DNA of 64,000 nt from Thinopyrum elongatum (Eukaryota > Streptophyta > Magnoliopsida > Poales > Poaceae): assembly GCA_011799875.1 (NCBI GenBank), contig CM022301.1:322294929-322358928 (forward strand), read 5' to 3'. Below are positions 33,683 through 45,147 of the stretch, piece after piece (position 1 is the stretch's first letter; each line of letters begins with the position of its first letter). A program made the position numbers and the translations under genes. The notes beneath the pieces are model-generated. The model saw only the letters and a list, made by a program, of their open reading frames with translations. It made no database searches and had not been told where the DNA came from.

Positions 33683-36135
33683 TTGGAGTTCGATGGAAAT
33701 GACTATATCTACTGGAAAGAGAGAATGATAATCAGACTTCAAGCCATCAACATAGATCTTTGGCAGATTGTGGAAAATGGATATACCATTCAGCACCCTG
33801 ATGCACCAAATTCTGATGATAAAGCCATACTGCGGTTGAATGCACAAGCGAAAGATATTATCTGTGAAAGTATCTCGAAAGACATTTTCATTCGGTTCTG
33901 AATGCTTGACACTGCAAAGCAACTCTGGGATGCCATCAATAATGCTCATGAAGAATTCATTACCAGAACAGATTCTCACACTGAAATGCTTTGTGTCATG
34001 TTTGCTGGTTTGAGAAGTCTTCGCAAGGAAAGTGATATGGAACTCACTGATCATTTGACCAATATTGTTGAAAGACTTCACCAACGAGGACTAACTGATA
34101 TCACCGATAAAGATGTGGTCAACAAGCTACTGAGTGCTCTAGATGCAACCGTCGATCCAATCGCAGCTGGAATCAAGCAGAGACCAGACTATGAAGAACT
34201 TCACTACGTCGGGGTCATGACACTGTTGTCTATTCACGAAGAAAAGATGGAACTTGAAACTGCAGATCAAGAATCTTCTTCCGAAAGTGAAGGGGAAATT
34301 CTTTCACACTATGGCAGTTCACAAGAAGAAGATGTTGAGAATCAGCATACCATCACAAGGGAACTAGAAATGCTCACAGATAGGCTAAGTGATCTCAGAA
34401 GACAGAATTTGTGTCTCACAAATGATGACGAATTTGACTTGCCTGAATCTTCAAGAAAGTTACCTCTGAAAGAAATGAAGTGTTTCAAGTGCAAACAATT
34501 CGGTCATCTCATAGCAGACTATCCTTGTTGGGATAGAAAACCAAGCAACAGATGGTTGTATCTTCACGGCAATGGATTCACTCGAATGGATCGTCACACT
34601 AAGCTCTCGAAGAAAATTGAGTCTTCCTCATCTTCTTCGATGAGACCAGTCACTGACGTGAAAGCCAGACCAACCATCGAATCAAATATGAAGAGAATAT
34701 TGCAGCTGAATAGAGCATGTGCTGATATGAACTTGGAATCTGAAGATGAGCATCCGAATCAGAATCAGAAGATGAAGAGCTTCACAGAAGGATAGGAAGA
34801 AGCAATGCCTTTGTGGCTTATGAATCATCTGAGAAATCACTCAAATCAGACATTGATGAAAATGCTTCAAGTGATGATGAATCAATTGCATTCTGTCTCA
34901 TGGCAAAAACTCTAAGGATCAGGTATCAGCAAAACACCGAAAATCTATGTCTGAATATTCTCCTGAATACATTGTCTATGCTAAACTGGTTAAGATTGCA
35001 AAATCTCAACGAGATGAGCTTGAAAAACTTGAGAACAATCTTAGGAAAACTGAAGGATTACTGGTCGAAGAGATGGACAAGAATCAAAAGTTGATCGAAG
35101 AGCATGATGCTTTTTCTTCAACTATTGATGATCTTTCAAACCGATATGATTCCCTTACGGTCGACTACAAGAGTTTATCAGATGAACTCCTTAACAGGAA
35201 TCAAGAAATCGAGTTACTAAAAGAGTCTCATAACGTGCTTGCAAAAGAAAAAGCTTCTCTCTTCGCCGAGCAATCTAAACAGCTTCCTGATGATTTTGTG
35301 CCTCCTTGCTTAAAATGCCTAGAACGTAGCAATGCTGATTCAAATGCTGAAACATCTACTACTGTCACTGAGAATATTGCAACAACTACGAATGATATCT
35401 CTAACCCCTCTTCCAAGGAATTTGTTGATGTATCTGATGAAAATTGTAGATTAAAGAGTTTGCTTGAGACAGGAATGCTTAAGTGCCTCAAAGGGCATCA
35501 AACTCTCTGTGATGTGCTCAAGAAGTCTATACTGCACAAAAACCCTCGAAAGGAAGGTTTGGGTTTCAAAAGAAAATGTGGATGGAACCTACTAGACTCC
35601 CGAGCAATATCCTCGAACGAGTTGGGTTCTTGCTAAAAGTAAAACTCTCAAACCTGCAATTCTGTCTGGATATGACTCTCCCAATTCTGTTGTTTCTAAC
35701 GAGTCTGATGACTCAAACTACAAATTCTTCAAGCAACAGAATGGTAAGGTTTTTGCTCGGTATGTTGGAACTAACTGCAGGTCTGGTTCACCCAAGAAGA
35801 AAATCTGGGTGAAGAAGTGCCTCATTGAAAATTTATCTATCACTGCTAACTTGAATACGTAGAGTGATTCTCTTCGAGGAAATGATTATCATTCACAGAT
35901 TCGCACTAAAACTTCCTCGAATAGATATGGGTCAAACCTTCGACAGAAGGAGTACATGCGTACCTCCTCGAATCATTATGCTCATGTCTCTGGAAACAAT
36001 TTCAATGCTTATTCATATGATTACTCTCACAATGCACAGGTGAACTACAGATCTCACCGAAGGAATGTCCCTGCACAGACTAAGCAAATGAGATGCTTGC
36101 TGCCCACGCAAGTGTGGGTTGCGAAAAAGAACTAA
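33683..36135 (+). pseudogene. SIRE-like copia gag
   Basis: The N terminus has the DUF4219/UBN2 copia gag pattern ('LEFDGNDYIYWKERMIIRLQ', 'LDTAKQLWDAINNAHE', 'LLSALDATVDPIAAGI'). A CCHC zinc knuckle follows ('CFKCKQFGHLIADYPC', about 34481-34530), then a long coiled coil (34950-35280: 'SQRDELEKLENNLRKTEGLL'). The C terminus reads '…KIWVKKCLI' and ends 'VWVAKKN' with TAA at 36133-36135. Breaks: TGA 33899-33901, frame changes near 34795, 34940 and 35600, and TAG near 35860. Gag ends where pol would begin, and no protease follows. Confidence 0.85.
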
Positions 36136-36636
36136 TCTTTCTTGCAGGAACTCTCTTAGGGATTGTTCTCGCTTATTCTTAGCCCTGAGATTTACATTGT
36201 TGGTGCTTGCTCTTTGTGTTTATTTGCTCTTGTTCGTGAGTTTGTCTTCTTTTCGCCGTGTTTGTGTTTCGTCCAATAAGCAACTCACTCATAGCTCCAT
36301 GTTTATGTGGTTTCCTCTCGTCTAGCTGAGTGTTTTATTTCGGACCCTTTTATCCCTCTATTCTTTCTCATCCATTCTATGTTGTCCGTCATAAGCATGC
36401 AATTTGATCTGAAGAAAATTTCTGTCCAACGTCCTTGGTCACGAAAGAAATCAACTTTGAACCTTTAATCATGTTTGGCACTTGCCCTTCTTCAAACCTT
36501 TTGGTCTCTCGCTCAGTTTCTGAGTTTCTCGCAGGCAACGGTTGCCACGTGCCCACTATCGCGATCATGTCCGTTGAATGCGGAACGTCCCGCTTCTAAG
36601 GGCCGTAGATCTCGGAGAGGTGGTTCTTCTCGCCAG

Positions 36637-36647
36637 CTATATATACC
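36637..36647 (+). promoter_or_regulatory. candidate internal TATA box ahead of ORF2
   Basis: CTATATATACC stands in a GC-richer 260-bp stretch and is followed by a C/T-rich leader with 'AAACCCTCATCCACCTC', typical of a plant core promoter and 5' UTR. It lies 575 bp before the ORF2 ATG. Confidence 0.5.
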
Positions 36648-36784
36648 CCTCACCGTATCTTCTTCCTCCCTTCTCATCAAACCCTCATCCACCTCTTCCC
36701 GAACCCGAGCTCGAAGCAACTCCACCGAGGTGCCTCGCCGTGCAACTCCGGTGAAGTCTCGTCGCAGTTGATCACGCCCGCACG

Positions 36785-37204
36785 GTAATCTTCCCTTCCG
36801 CATTGCCGTAGTTGATCCAAGTAGCCAAGTTAGGGCTCTTGGATCTGGAACTGCTCCTGTCTCCTCTCTGTTCTTAGGGTAGTTCATACCGAGGCTATTT
36901 TTATTTGATTTATTTCTTTGCGGTAGATCTTTAGGAATCACTAGGATATGACTGGTACGGTTTGTAGTTTTTCCCTCGTACTAGTTCTCCTCGATCTAGG
37001 GTTCATGAGTACTTATCCAAAAGATTAGATAGTTTTTGACTAGCCTTGATCATTCTATGGCCAGTTTAAATCTATCAAAGATATCTTCTCTAAGTATACC
37101 ATGGATTCCTAGGTTTCTTCCGAAAACTTTCATTTTCGTTCAAAATACGTCTGTGCATGTTTATGACCCTACCCCTTTTCCCCTCATATCTATTCTTTTC
37201 ACAG
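36785..37204 (+). other. candidate leader intron of ORF2
   Basis: Possible donor CACG|GTAATC at 36785 and a strong acceptor (TATCTATTCTTTTCACAG) ending at 37204, eight bases before the ATG at 37212. The stretch is T-rich with no frame. Inferred from splice consensus only. Confidence 0.4.
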
Positions 37205-37211
37205 GTTGGTC

Positions 37212-40200
37212 ATGGCACAGAGTTCAGATGAGTATACAGATTCTGAAGGAGAATTGCTTCAGTACCCACCAAGGTCTAACCGAATGAGATTGACAGGAGG
37301 AGGAAAATCTTCAAAGCCTCCCAAGACACCGAAGAAGAAATCTGAGTCTAAATCCAAAGAAGATGATGAAGAAATTACCTCTGCTCATAGTCAGCCCGAG
37401 GATGAATTGGTTACTGACGCCCTAACCCTCTTCTCTGATGGAAATCCTAAGAAGGGTGGTCGTGGCAGAGAAAAGAATACCACAGCTGAAATGTCAGATC
37501 CTGATTGTTACAGAACTCCACCTGGGGTTGAAACAACAACTAAACGTAACAACAGGCTGCAAAGGATTCGCCACCACTGGGCAAAGAAATGGTTCAACTA
37601 TGAAAATGTTGGCGAGAAGTATTAGATCCTGTTTGCTTTCACACCACCGTGGAATGACTGCATTGCTGAAAATTGCATTGGCCCAGATGATGAAAAAGTC
37701 AGACCACCACCGCCTTCAAACGCTCATCCTGAATCCCTCAAAACCATCACTGATTTTCCCGATGAAGTGGCTAAGAGGGCGAAGCCAAAGCCAAGCGTGA
37801 TGCTAGGCAAACAAAGAAAAACCAAGTCGAAGCAAAAAACGTCGCACTGACACAACAAGACGTCCAGAAGAAAAATGATCGTGCTTATGCATCCAAGGGA
37901 AGCAAGTCCAGAAAATCTGTTTCCCCTCGTGCTTCCCAAAAGAAAACCATCTCCAGGAAATCGAAGAAAGCAGTTTCTAGCTCATCTGATGAGTCATCGA
38001 GCAAGGATGCTCCTGATGAAATTCCCATATATGATCAACGTGCCATTCTCAACAAGCCATCAAATAGCCCGTCACCAGTGAAAGGTTTGCCATCTCCAAG
38101 GAAATCACCAAGGTATGCACCCAGTCCCCTCACTGACAAACCTTCGGGTTCTACTGATGCGAAGAGAAAGCTGCAGTCTGAAGGAAAAGCTGAAGTATCT
38201 GCTAAGAAGGCCAAACCCAGTGTTCCTGCTTCCACAGAGGAACAAAAGTATGACTTCAATCTCATGATTGATGTAATTGAGAGTGCTTCTTACGATGCAA
38301 AATCTGATGATATAAGTAGTCTGGGACTTCCTGATGATGTTGCCAAAATGGTAACGAAACAATTCATCGAGCTGAGGAAAATTACCAAGAAGATGAATCA
38401 GGCTGTCAAGGACAAGCAAACCCTCGAGCAAATGAGGAGAGAGGCCAATACTGAATCCGAAAGGAAGAGTCTGAACAAAGAGATTGTTGAGCTCACAAAG
38501 GCACTCAGCCTCATGCGAAATGACAAAATTGATTGGCACTCGTGACTGAAAATGGAAGTATCTCAGTTGTGTGACAGAAGAAACGATGAGATTGACCGCA
38601 AGGAAGATCTTGCTCGAAGGAGAATTAAAGAAGAAAAACGTGAGAAGGCTAAAGCAAGAGCTAGCAAACCGAAAGGAATCAAAGATCACCGCCTTCAGAC
38701 TGTTGCTGATGCTCAACCTCTTGACTCTAGTACTCCCTTGCAGTAGATTCCACCATCTCCACCTCATGAGGATGAACCTATGCATCAAACTGGCCATGTG
38801 GAGGTTATCATTCCTACTCCAGCAACCCAAGAACAACCAGATGTTGTTGATATCTTTCTCAAAAAGGATGATGAAGAAAATGCTTTGCCTAAGCAGCAAG
38901 CCCTAGTTGATGATGATGTTGAAGAGGAAATTGAAGTTGAGAAGGCAAATCCATCGCCTCCGAAGAAATTGCAAGCGGAGCCCTCCAAATCAAACAAGGA
39001 GGAGAATGACAAGATTGAGGGGGAGATAAATGCTTCCCAAGACAAAAACACCCCGGTCGCATCATCTGGTGCCCCTACCCAGATGGATGTTGATCCTGCT
39101 CCTCGTTCCACTGCACCATAGTTGGAAGAGGAAGAAAGGAAATCTGAAGAGCCGACGGCTCAGGAAGGAATTGCTCCACCAGTTGTGACCCAAGCATCCG
39201 AGAAAGAAGTTGTTATGCCCCCAACTGAAGAAAATACAGTGAAAGAAAAGACCCTAGTGCCCGAAAGTCAGAAAGCCGCTGAAGAGTTCCAGCGAGCAAA
39301 AATGATGGTTAGTCAAGTATCTCAAAGAAGTCAGCCCAAGAGAAGTCAAGGAAGCCTCGTGCTCCTCTCAAGCCTATTGAGGAAGGTGTGCAAGCACCTG
39401 ATGATATTCGAACCCGAAATATGAGTGAAGAAGAACATCTGAAAAATCCATTGGAAACATTTCCCTTGTTCCCAGTTGAAGATGGCCCAAATGGTCCTGC
39501 ATTTAACGAGCAGTTTCATCTTTCGAAACTTGCATTCTTTGGAACCAGCCCATATGAAGGAGAAAGAACTTCCTTGTCACCAAGATTCTGGACAAAGGAA
39601 TAGGCTTTGTATTATGCTCGCATTCTGTATGAAAAGAATCGCATCTTCAAGCACAAGATTTTGGATTTTGCAGAGCTTGAAAGTTTACCCTACTTCCATC
39701 ACACCATCGAGAAGATTGAACTTGTCTTCCTGAAGAGTTTCCTTCGTTTCAATCATGGTTGGAATCATGAAGTAATTCATCAGTTTTATGCCACTGTTTA
39801 TATCATAGGAGATCTTACAGATAGCAGCACTTGGATCCTCAAATGGATGACAGGAGAGGAAAAGATCAAATGTTCGGCAGACCAGTTCTTAGCACTGTTG
39901 AATCTTCCTCGGAGTGAATTTGATGCTAATTGAGAACACATGCTGCACTATTGGGAAGTATCCGAAGCTCAACTTCATCTGCTGATGGACCCCAAACTTG
40001 TTGGTGATGAATGCATAGAGACAAATCCAAAGAATCTGGCATATGAGAACAAAGTGCTATTCTACATCCTCTGCAACTCCCTCACGCCAACAAACAGGCC
40101 AGAAACCATCAATGGCATCATGGGAAATGCACTTCTTGCTACTGCCCAGGGCATTTGTTTTGACATTTCGGATCTTTTCATTCACAACTTGGCCTGCGCA

Positions 40201-40949
40201 GCTGATAGCCCTCAAGCATTGAAGCCATATGCACCTTGGGTCATGTTTGCCATTGAGCAGCTCATTCAAGAAAAGTTCTTCTGCCCATATGTTCCAAAAT
40301 TCTATATGCCACCAGTCCGCGACACACTCAGGATTCTGAAGAACATAGGCAAAGGGAAGATGCATATTGATGCTACTGTTTCTGCTTCCATGCCTGCTCC
40401 TGCTAGAGCTCCGAAGATCTTGAAATCCCTCGTGAAGAGAATCCTTCTCTGTATGAGATTTGTCTTTGCACTCAGCAAGCCCTGGAAAGCCATATCAAGC
40501 TCGACTGAAAAGTGAAGCTGGAAATGATGACTGAGATAAATTTGCTTCACAATTATTCTCGCCAAGCTCTCCTGTATGAGAAGGAACAGAAGAAGCGCTC
40601 TTGGACCCTTCTGCGCAAGCATTATTCTCGCAAACAACTTTCTGCCAAGGGTATCGTAAAAGAATATGATCATCTGGAGTTGTTTGAAGTTCCTCGCATC
40701 CTAAGGCAAACCCCAGTGCTTCCTCAATGTTCCGCCTCCACTGACCTGTTGTTTGTTGAACCTGATGATGATCTTGAAGACACAGCAGGAACATTTATCC
40801 ACAAGCCAGATGCACCTCGCAATGCTACTCCCGAAGCTGATCCCGAAGCCCATGCTGCGTCTCCAACTCCTGCTTCGGCCTCGACCATCTCTCGTTCTGC
40901 TTCTCCGAACAGTTCGAGTTTTGATTCTGAGGATTGTTCGGATGAGTAG
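37212..40949 (+). pseudogene. SIRE-like ORF2: long unrecognised protein replacing pol (full copy)
   Basis: From ATG 37212 the frame encodes an acidic, Lys/Ser-rich N terminus ('MAQSSDEYTDSEGELL'), a Lys-rich disordered region, a coiled coil ('LEQMRREANTESERKSLNKE', about 38390-38510), a Glu/Pro-rich linker, then a compact domain (about 39400-40310) with 'FHLSKLAFFG', 'IHQFYATVYIIGDL', 'WMTGEEKIKCSADQFLALLN' and 'YENKVLFYILCNSLTP'. The tail is acidic. Total is about 1240 codons. Stops: 37623, 38543, 38744, 39119, 39601, 39931, 40505; frame changes near 37850, 39350 and 40410. The compact domain faintly recalls the 'putative plant transposon protein' domain. No RT, integrase or protease motif occurs. 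Confidence 0.65.
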
Positions 40950-41216
40950 TTCCTCACATGCATTCTCTTTCCTTTTTGACACTTGTTGACAAAAAGGGAG
41001 AGAAGAACATCGAGTGATAGATTAGCGGGTTATTTGCAGGGTGTTTCCATTCACCATTTGCTTTGCTTTCGAACTATTTGGTTTTCGTCAAACTATTTGC
41101 TTTTGAAACTCGGAGCACCGCCTGTGGTGTTTATATACTTGGTCGTCATGTACTGTTAATAACCCCTTCCATGCAATGTTATTTGCTTCCAAATTATCTG
41201 TTTGTAGGTACTATCG

Positions 41217-41232
41217 AAAGCTTACTTCCTTG
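41217..41232. repeat. target site duplication (left) of LINE-like insertion
   Basis: AAAGCTTACTTCCTTG, 16 bp, repeated exactly at 42235-42250. The partial copy has the empty site once near 31156 (one base different). Confidence 0.92.
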
Positions 41233-42234
41233 GGGCTGAAGCGAAGATACATCGTGTGAAACCTAAGTGCGGACCCTCCCGCGAAACCCTACCCTCCCGC
41301 GCCGCCACCCGCGAGGCGGCCGGGGAGGGCACCCAGATCCTCCCGCCGCGCGCCTCCCCTCCTCCTCCCTCCTCCCTCACCGTCGCCAGGGGGCACGGCC
41401 GAGCGAAGCCCGACCGGCGTCGGCGGCGGCGGGGCTTGTCCTTCCTCCGGCGCGATGGGGCGGCGCGGGCCTCTTCATTGGGTGCGGGCGCGGTGAGGGC
41501 GCAGGGCGCCGCGGTGTGGCGACGCGCGGCCTCCTGGCGGGCGTGGCGCTACGCGGCCGGCTGCGCGGTGGAGCGCGCCTCGCCGCGGCGGCGGGATCCA
41601 TCCGGCAGGCGGTGCGGGCCGCAGGCGGCGTGGGCGGCGGTGGGGGTCCGGTTTCGGGCTCCCAGCGGCTGCGATGGTTCCTCTCCGTCGCGGGCGTGCG
41701 GCGGTGGTGCGGCTTGGCCGGTGGCGGTCCGGCGACCTGATGGTGCTGGCCGGCGGTGCGCGTGGGGATGGTGCTTCCTCTTGGCAGCTCTCTGTGCGGG
41801 GAGGCAGGGGAGTGGCTTGGACAGGGGCAGCGGTGCCGACGGCGTGCCGGCTGCAGCGCGAAGGCGGGAACTTTACGGGCCTCGGAGATCCCGGCTGGGC
41901 CTGTGTGGCCACGGGCCTGGTATGTTCCTACTATTACGTCCGGTCAGCTACCGTCATCGATGGTGGAGGTGGGGCCCTCCCGCGTGCCGACGGTGCTGCT
42001 GCCCTAGTCTCGGCTCCTCTTCTTCGTTGTGCAGGCCATGCTTCGCGGTGCCGTGGTGAGACAGCGTGGGAACTTCGTCTTTTTTGTCGATTCACCGTTG
42101 TCGGCATTTGTTTCTCTTGTATTTTCTCTTTCTTTTCTTTTGGGCGTGACTGTGCTGCTTCCGCCCCAGCACCTATCGTCGGTTGTCTCGGTTGGTTGCT
42201 TTGTATACAAAGCGGGGGGAAACCCTTTTTCGGC
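41233..42234 (+). mobile_element. LINE-like retroposon lacking ORFs
   Basis: 1002 bp flanked by a 16-bp duplication, the hallmark of target-primed reverse transcription. The 5' 700 bp are very GC-rich ('CTCCCGCGCCGCCACC…'), like a grass LINE 5' UTR. The 3' end, '…TATACAAAGCGGGGGGAAAC' then 'CCTTTTTCGG', resembles the conserved 3' tail of grass LINEs/SINEs with a small GAAA hairpin. No endonuclease or RT is encoded, so it is an internally deleted, non-autonomous copy. Class is inferred. Confidence 0.65.
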
Positions 42235-42250
42235 AAAGCTTACTTCCTTG
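42235..42250. repeat. target site duplication (right) of LINE-like insertion
   Basis: Exact copy of 41217-41232; SIRE-like 3' sequence resumes with CAATAATTATCC as in the partial copy. Confidence 0.92.
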
Positions 42251-42981
42251 CAATAATTATCCTTGATACTTATCTATCGTGCAGGGAAAGTAAAAGCATT
42301 TCAAGGAGAATTGGAAATCATGCTTCTCTAAAAAGAGACATTTCACTCCTTGAAATTATTTGTGTCTTGTGGTTAGATATTCTATAATGATTATATTTCG
42401 CTATCTAACCTTGCAAAAGAAGAAAGTTAGCTTCAGATTGAATCTCTTGAGATTCGAAAGCGAAATCTTTCTGTTTCATAAGTTTTTCCCCTCGCATATT
42501 CCCTTTGTTTCATCATTATTGCAGGAAAACCTTGTCTAAGGCATATCTACTCCGAGCTATATACCTGTGTTTCCCTTGCTCTGATTCGCCTGTAGTATCT
42601 AACTTGCAGGAAACTTATATCTCGTGTGGATTCAAACTGAGATCTGAGTGAACTCCCAAGACTTATCCTTCGTCACAAATCATTTCAAAGTATTCACTCT
42701 ATCTAACAAATCTTTTTTGAAGATTGTGTGTGACAGGAAACACCTCAGACACTCTTGAGTGTATTGAAAGAGACCACGAATGAGATCATATGTCAATATC
42801 ACTCGTACGAAGATTCATCTCGCTACCTTCCGGTTTATCTTCTATGCATTCGATGCATATCTTAAGGGGGAGCGTGTTTCATCTTCATGATTATCTCTCG
42901 TCTTTCATTATCCTTCACATTCCATTTATCTATCTTTTGATGTGCTCTATTTTGTCAACAATCGACCAAAAAGGGGGAGAT

Positions 42982-44700
42982 TGTTGGTGCAATATTTTCC
43001 CACCTGTGTTTTGGAGATTGTTGACAGAAACAAGCATGGACTAATTTGTTTGCTAGTGCACACAAAGAGAAATAGTCCATGCAGAACCGAAGAGAATGCT
43101 GTCTCCGATGTCAAGTTCGAGGAACTTCACCGAAGAATATCTGCGTTGCAGGGAAGAATGAGCTAAATCTGTTGAGAACATGTAGACGAGAAGATTAACG
43201 TGAAGGAGTTAACCCCTCAAAAATTTATTGCTGATGTGAAGCAATTGGTTCGGAGACTTTGTCTGAAGAAATTGACTGCAACGAATGGAAGTTGAAGACA
43301 GAGTGAAGATGTAGTATTCATTCCGTTGTTCTTCTAATATTCAATTGAGTCATAGGACCTCCGTACTATTAAGAGGGGTATAGGTTCTCGGAGCTTAGAT
43401 CCGCTGTGATGCTTAGCCCAAAACCTATGTGAGACTGAGAGAAATCTCTTTATGTTTTGAATGATTACCTGGCAGCAGTAGACGTTGTTCTTCGTGCTAC
43501 AGGAGATATCTTTCGAACTGAGGAGTTAGCATTACTTGCTCCGCAGGAAATGTTACCGTTGTGCTCAAATTTCTGACCGTTGGACTCGTGTCGTTCGGCC
43601 ATTGGTTGATCCACATGTTCAATTTGGTCATTTCCCTTCAGGGAAGGCTGCGGCTATAAATAGCCACCCCGCTCCAACGTTGCCCGTTGGCTGCTCCGCT
43701 TAAGATTTCTGAGAAGATTGATTGAGCATCCCCTCTCCGAGTGATTTGAGTTTAAGATCCACCGATAGAAAAATCAAGAGCCCAAAACTTAAACAGTGGT
43801 TGAGCATCACAGTAGTTCTGAGTTTAGAGTTCTTGTACCTATTACTCTTGAGAGCTGCGTAATCTCTTGACGGATAGGTGTCAGCTCGAGTGTTGAAGAG
43901 TTGTTGTCTTCACTGAGCAAGATCTTCAGCAACCAAGAGTCATTGTGGTTCGCGAAGGTCGGTCGAAGGTTACGAGATCGCCGACAAGTATCTACCATGA
44001 GTGAAATCAACTGGAGTCTGACCAGCTCCGAGTTGAAGGAGAATAGGGCAAAGAGAGTTTATCTTCTGTGTTAAATCACAACCCCTCCAACCAGACATTA
44101 TCCTTTGGCAGAAGGGCGAACTGGTCTACCAAATCCATCTGTCGCCATCGAGCACCACTGGTTCTATCTACGTTACTGCATTACATTCAGCAATTTACTT
44201 TCGTTCTCTGTGACGATAGTTTATGTGATCATTCATAGACTGTTGCATATCGTTCATCTCTATCATTTCTGTCATTCCCATCTGTTATCATTCGTTGCTC
44301 TTCCTGCAGCATTCTCATCATTCAGTGTAGTCATATCACTCGTATACCTTTATGATAGCACTTATTTACACTGGCATGATTTCCCTGTGTTGTTTTCATT
44401 CACCTTGTCATAGTTCCTTCTCGTGTTTATCCATCGTAGCTCATACCTCGTTTCTCTCATGCTACTACACTTATTCGTATATTGCATTACCATCATCATT
44501 GTCAAACCTGTGATATCATATGCTCGAACCATTATTGCTTCCTACCTTGATAGATATGTTCCTAGATAAAGTGCTTGATTGAGTTCTTGTCTACCGAACC
44601 TTATTTCCGCTGTTGTGTTTGGGATCCATTCATAACATTCACAAGAATTTTTGAATCTCCCATTCACCCCCCTCTGGTCGATATACTCTCGGTCCCAACA
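42982..44700 (+). repeat. SIRE-like 3' LTR
   Basis: 1719 bp from TGTTGGTGC to CGGTCCCAACA, preceded by AAAAAGGGGGAGAT. It ends against the outer Athila protease at 44701. No target duplication can be seen because the left end of the insertion is missing. Confidence 0.9.
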
Positions 44701-44703
44701 TTA

Positions 44704-45147
44704 GAGATTTCAATTCCTAGAAAATTATATGATGAATGGGAACCTACCATTAAAGTCAAGATCAAAAATTATGAGTGCTTTGCTTTATGTGATTTAGGTG
44801 CTAGTGTTTCCCCAATTCCGGAATCTCTTTGGGATGTGCTAGGTTTTACCAAGTTGGAAGAATGTTCTCTTAATTTGCACTTGGCAGATTCTACCATTAA
44901 AAAACCTTTGGGAAGGATTAATGATGTTCTTATTCTTGCAAATAGGAACTATGTGCCGATATATTTTATTGTTCTTGATATTGATTGCAATCCGTCTTGT
45001 CCAATCATACTTGGTAGACCGTTTTTACGAACTATAGGTGTCGTGATTGATATGAAAGAAGGTAATATTAAATTTCAATTTCCACTAAGAAAGAGTATGG
45101 AACACTTTCCTAGAACAAGAATTAAGCCACCATATGATCAATCATGA
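44704..45147 (+). pseudogene. outer Athila aspartic protease segment
   Basis: Encodes 'YECFALCDLGASVSPIPESLW' (catalytic DLGAS), 'HLADSTIKKPLGRI' and 'CPIILGRPFLRTIG', a retropepsin of the Athila type. It begins inside the domain at the copia junction and ends at a natural-looking TGA, followed by the non-coding tail and not by RT. Confidence 0.86.

Larger units (their letters stand above)
16946..44700 (+). mobile_element. SIRE-like copia insertion: partial copy plus full copy sharing an LTR
   Basis: The order is [ORF2 3' half, 3' region] - LTR (31911-33629) - [primer site, gag, ORF2, 3' region] - LTR (42982-44700). Both LTRs are 1719 bp. The first internal part lacks its 5' half and 5' LTR; it joins the outer gag directly near 16945. 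On the right the LTR end CCCAACA abuts outer protease sequence. The outer gag/protease DNA between the two breakpoints is missing, so a deletion removed the left end of the insertion. A 12.9-kb LARD interrupts the partial copy. Confidence 0.82.

Noticed and set aside
41256..42387. 267- and 237-codon frames in the GC-rich insertion
   Set aside because: Low-complexity Arg/Ala/Gly translation in all frames; the sequence looks like LINE untranslated region. No domain is visible.
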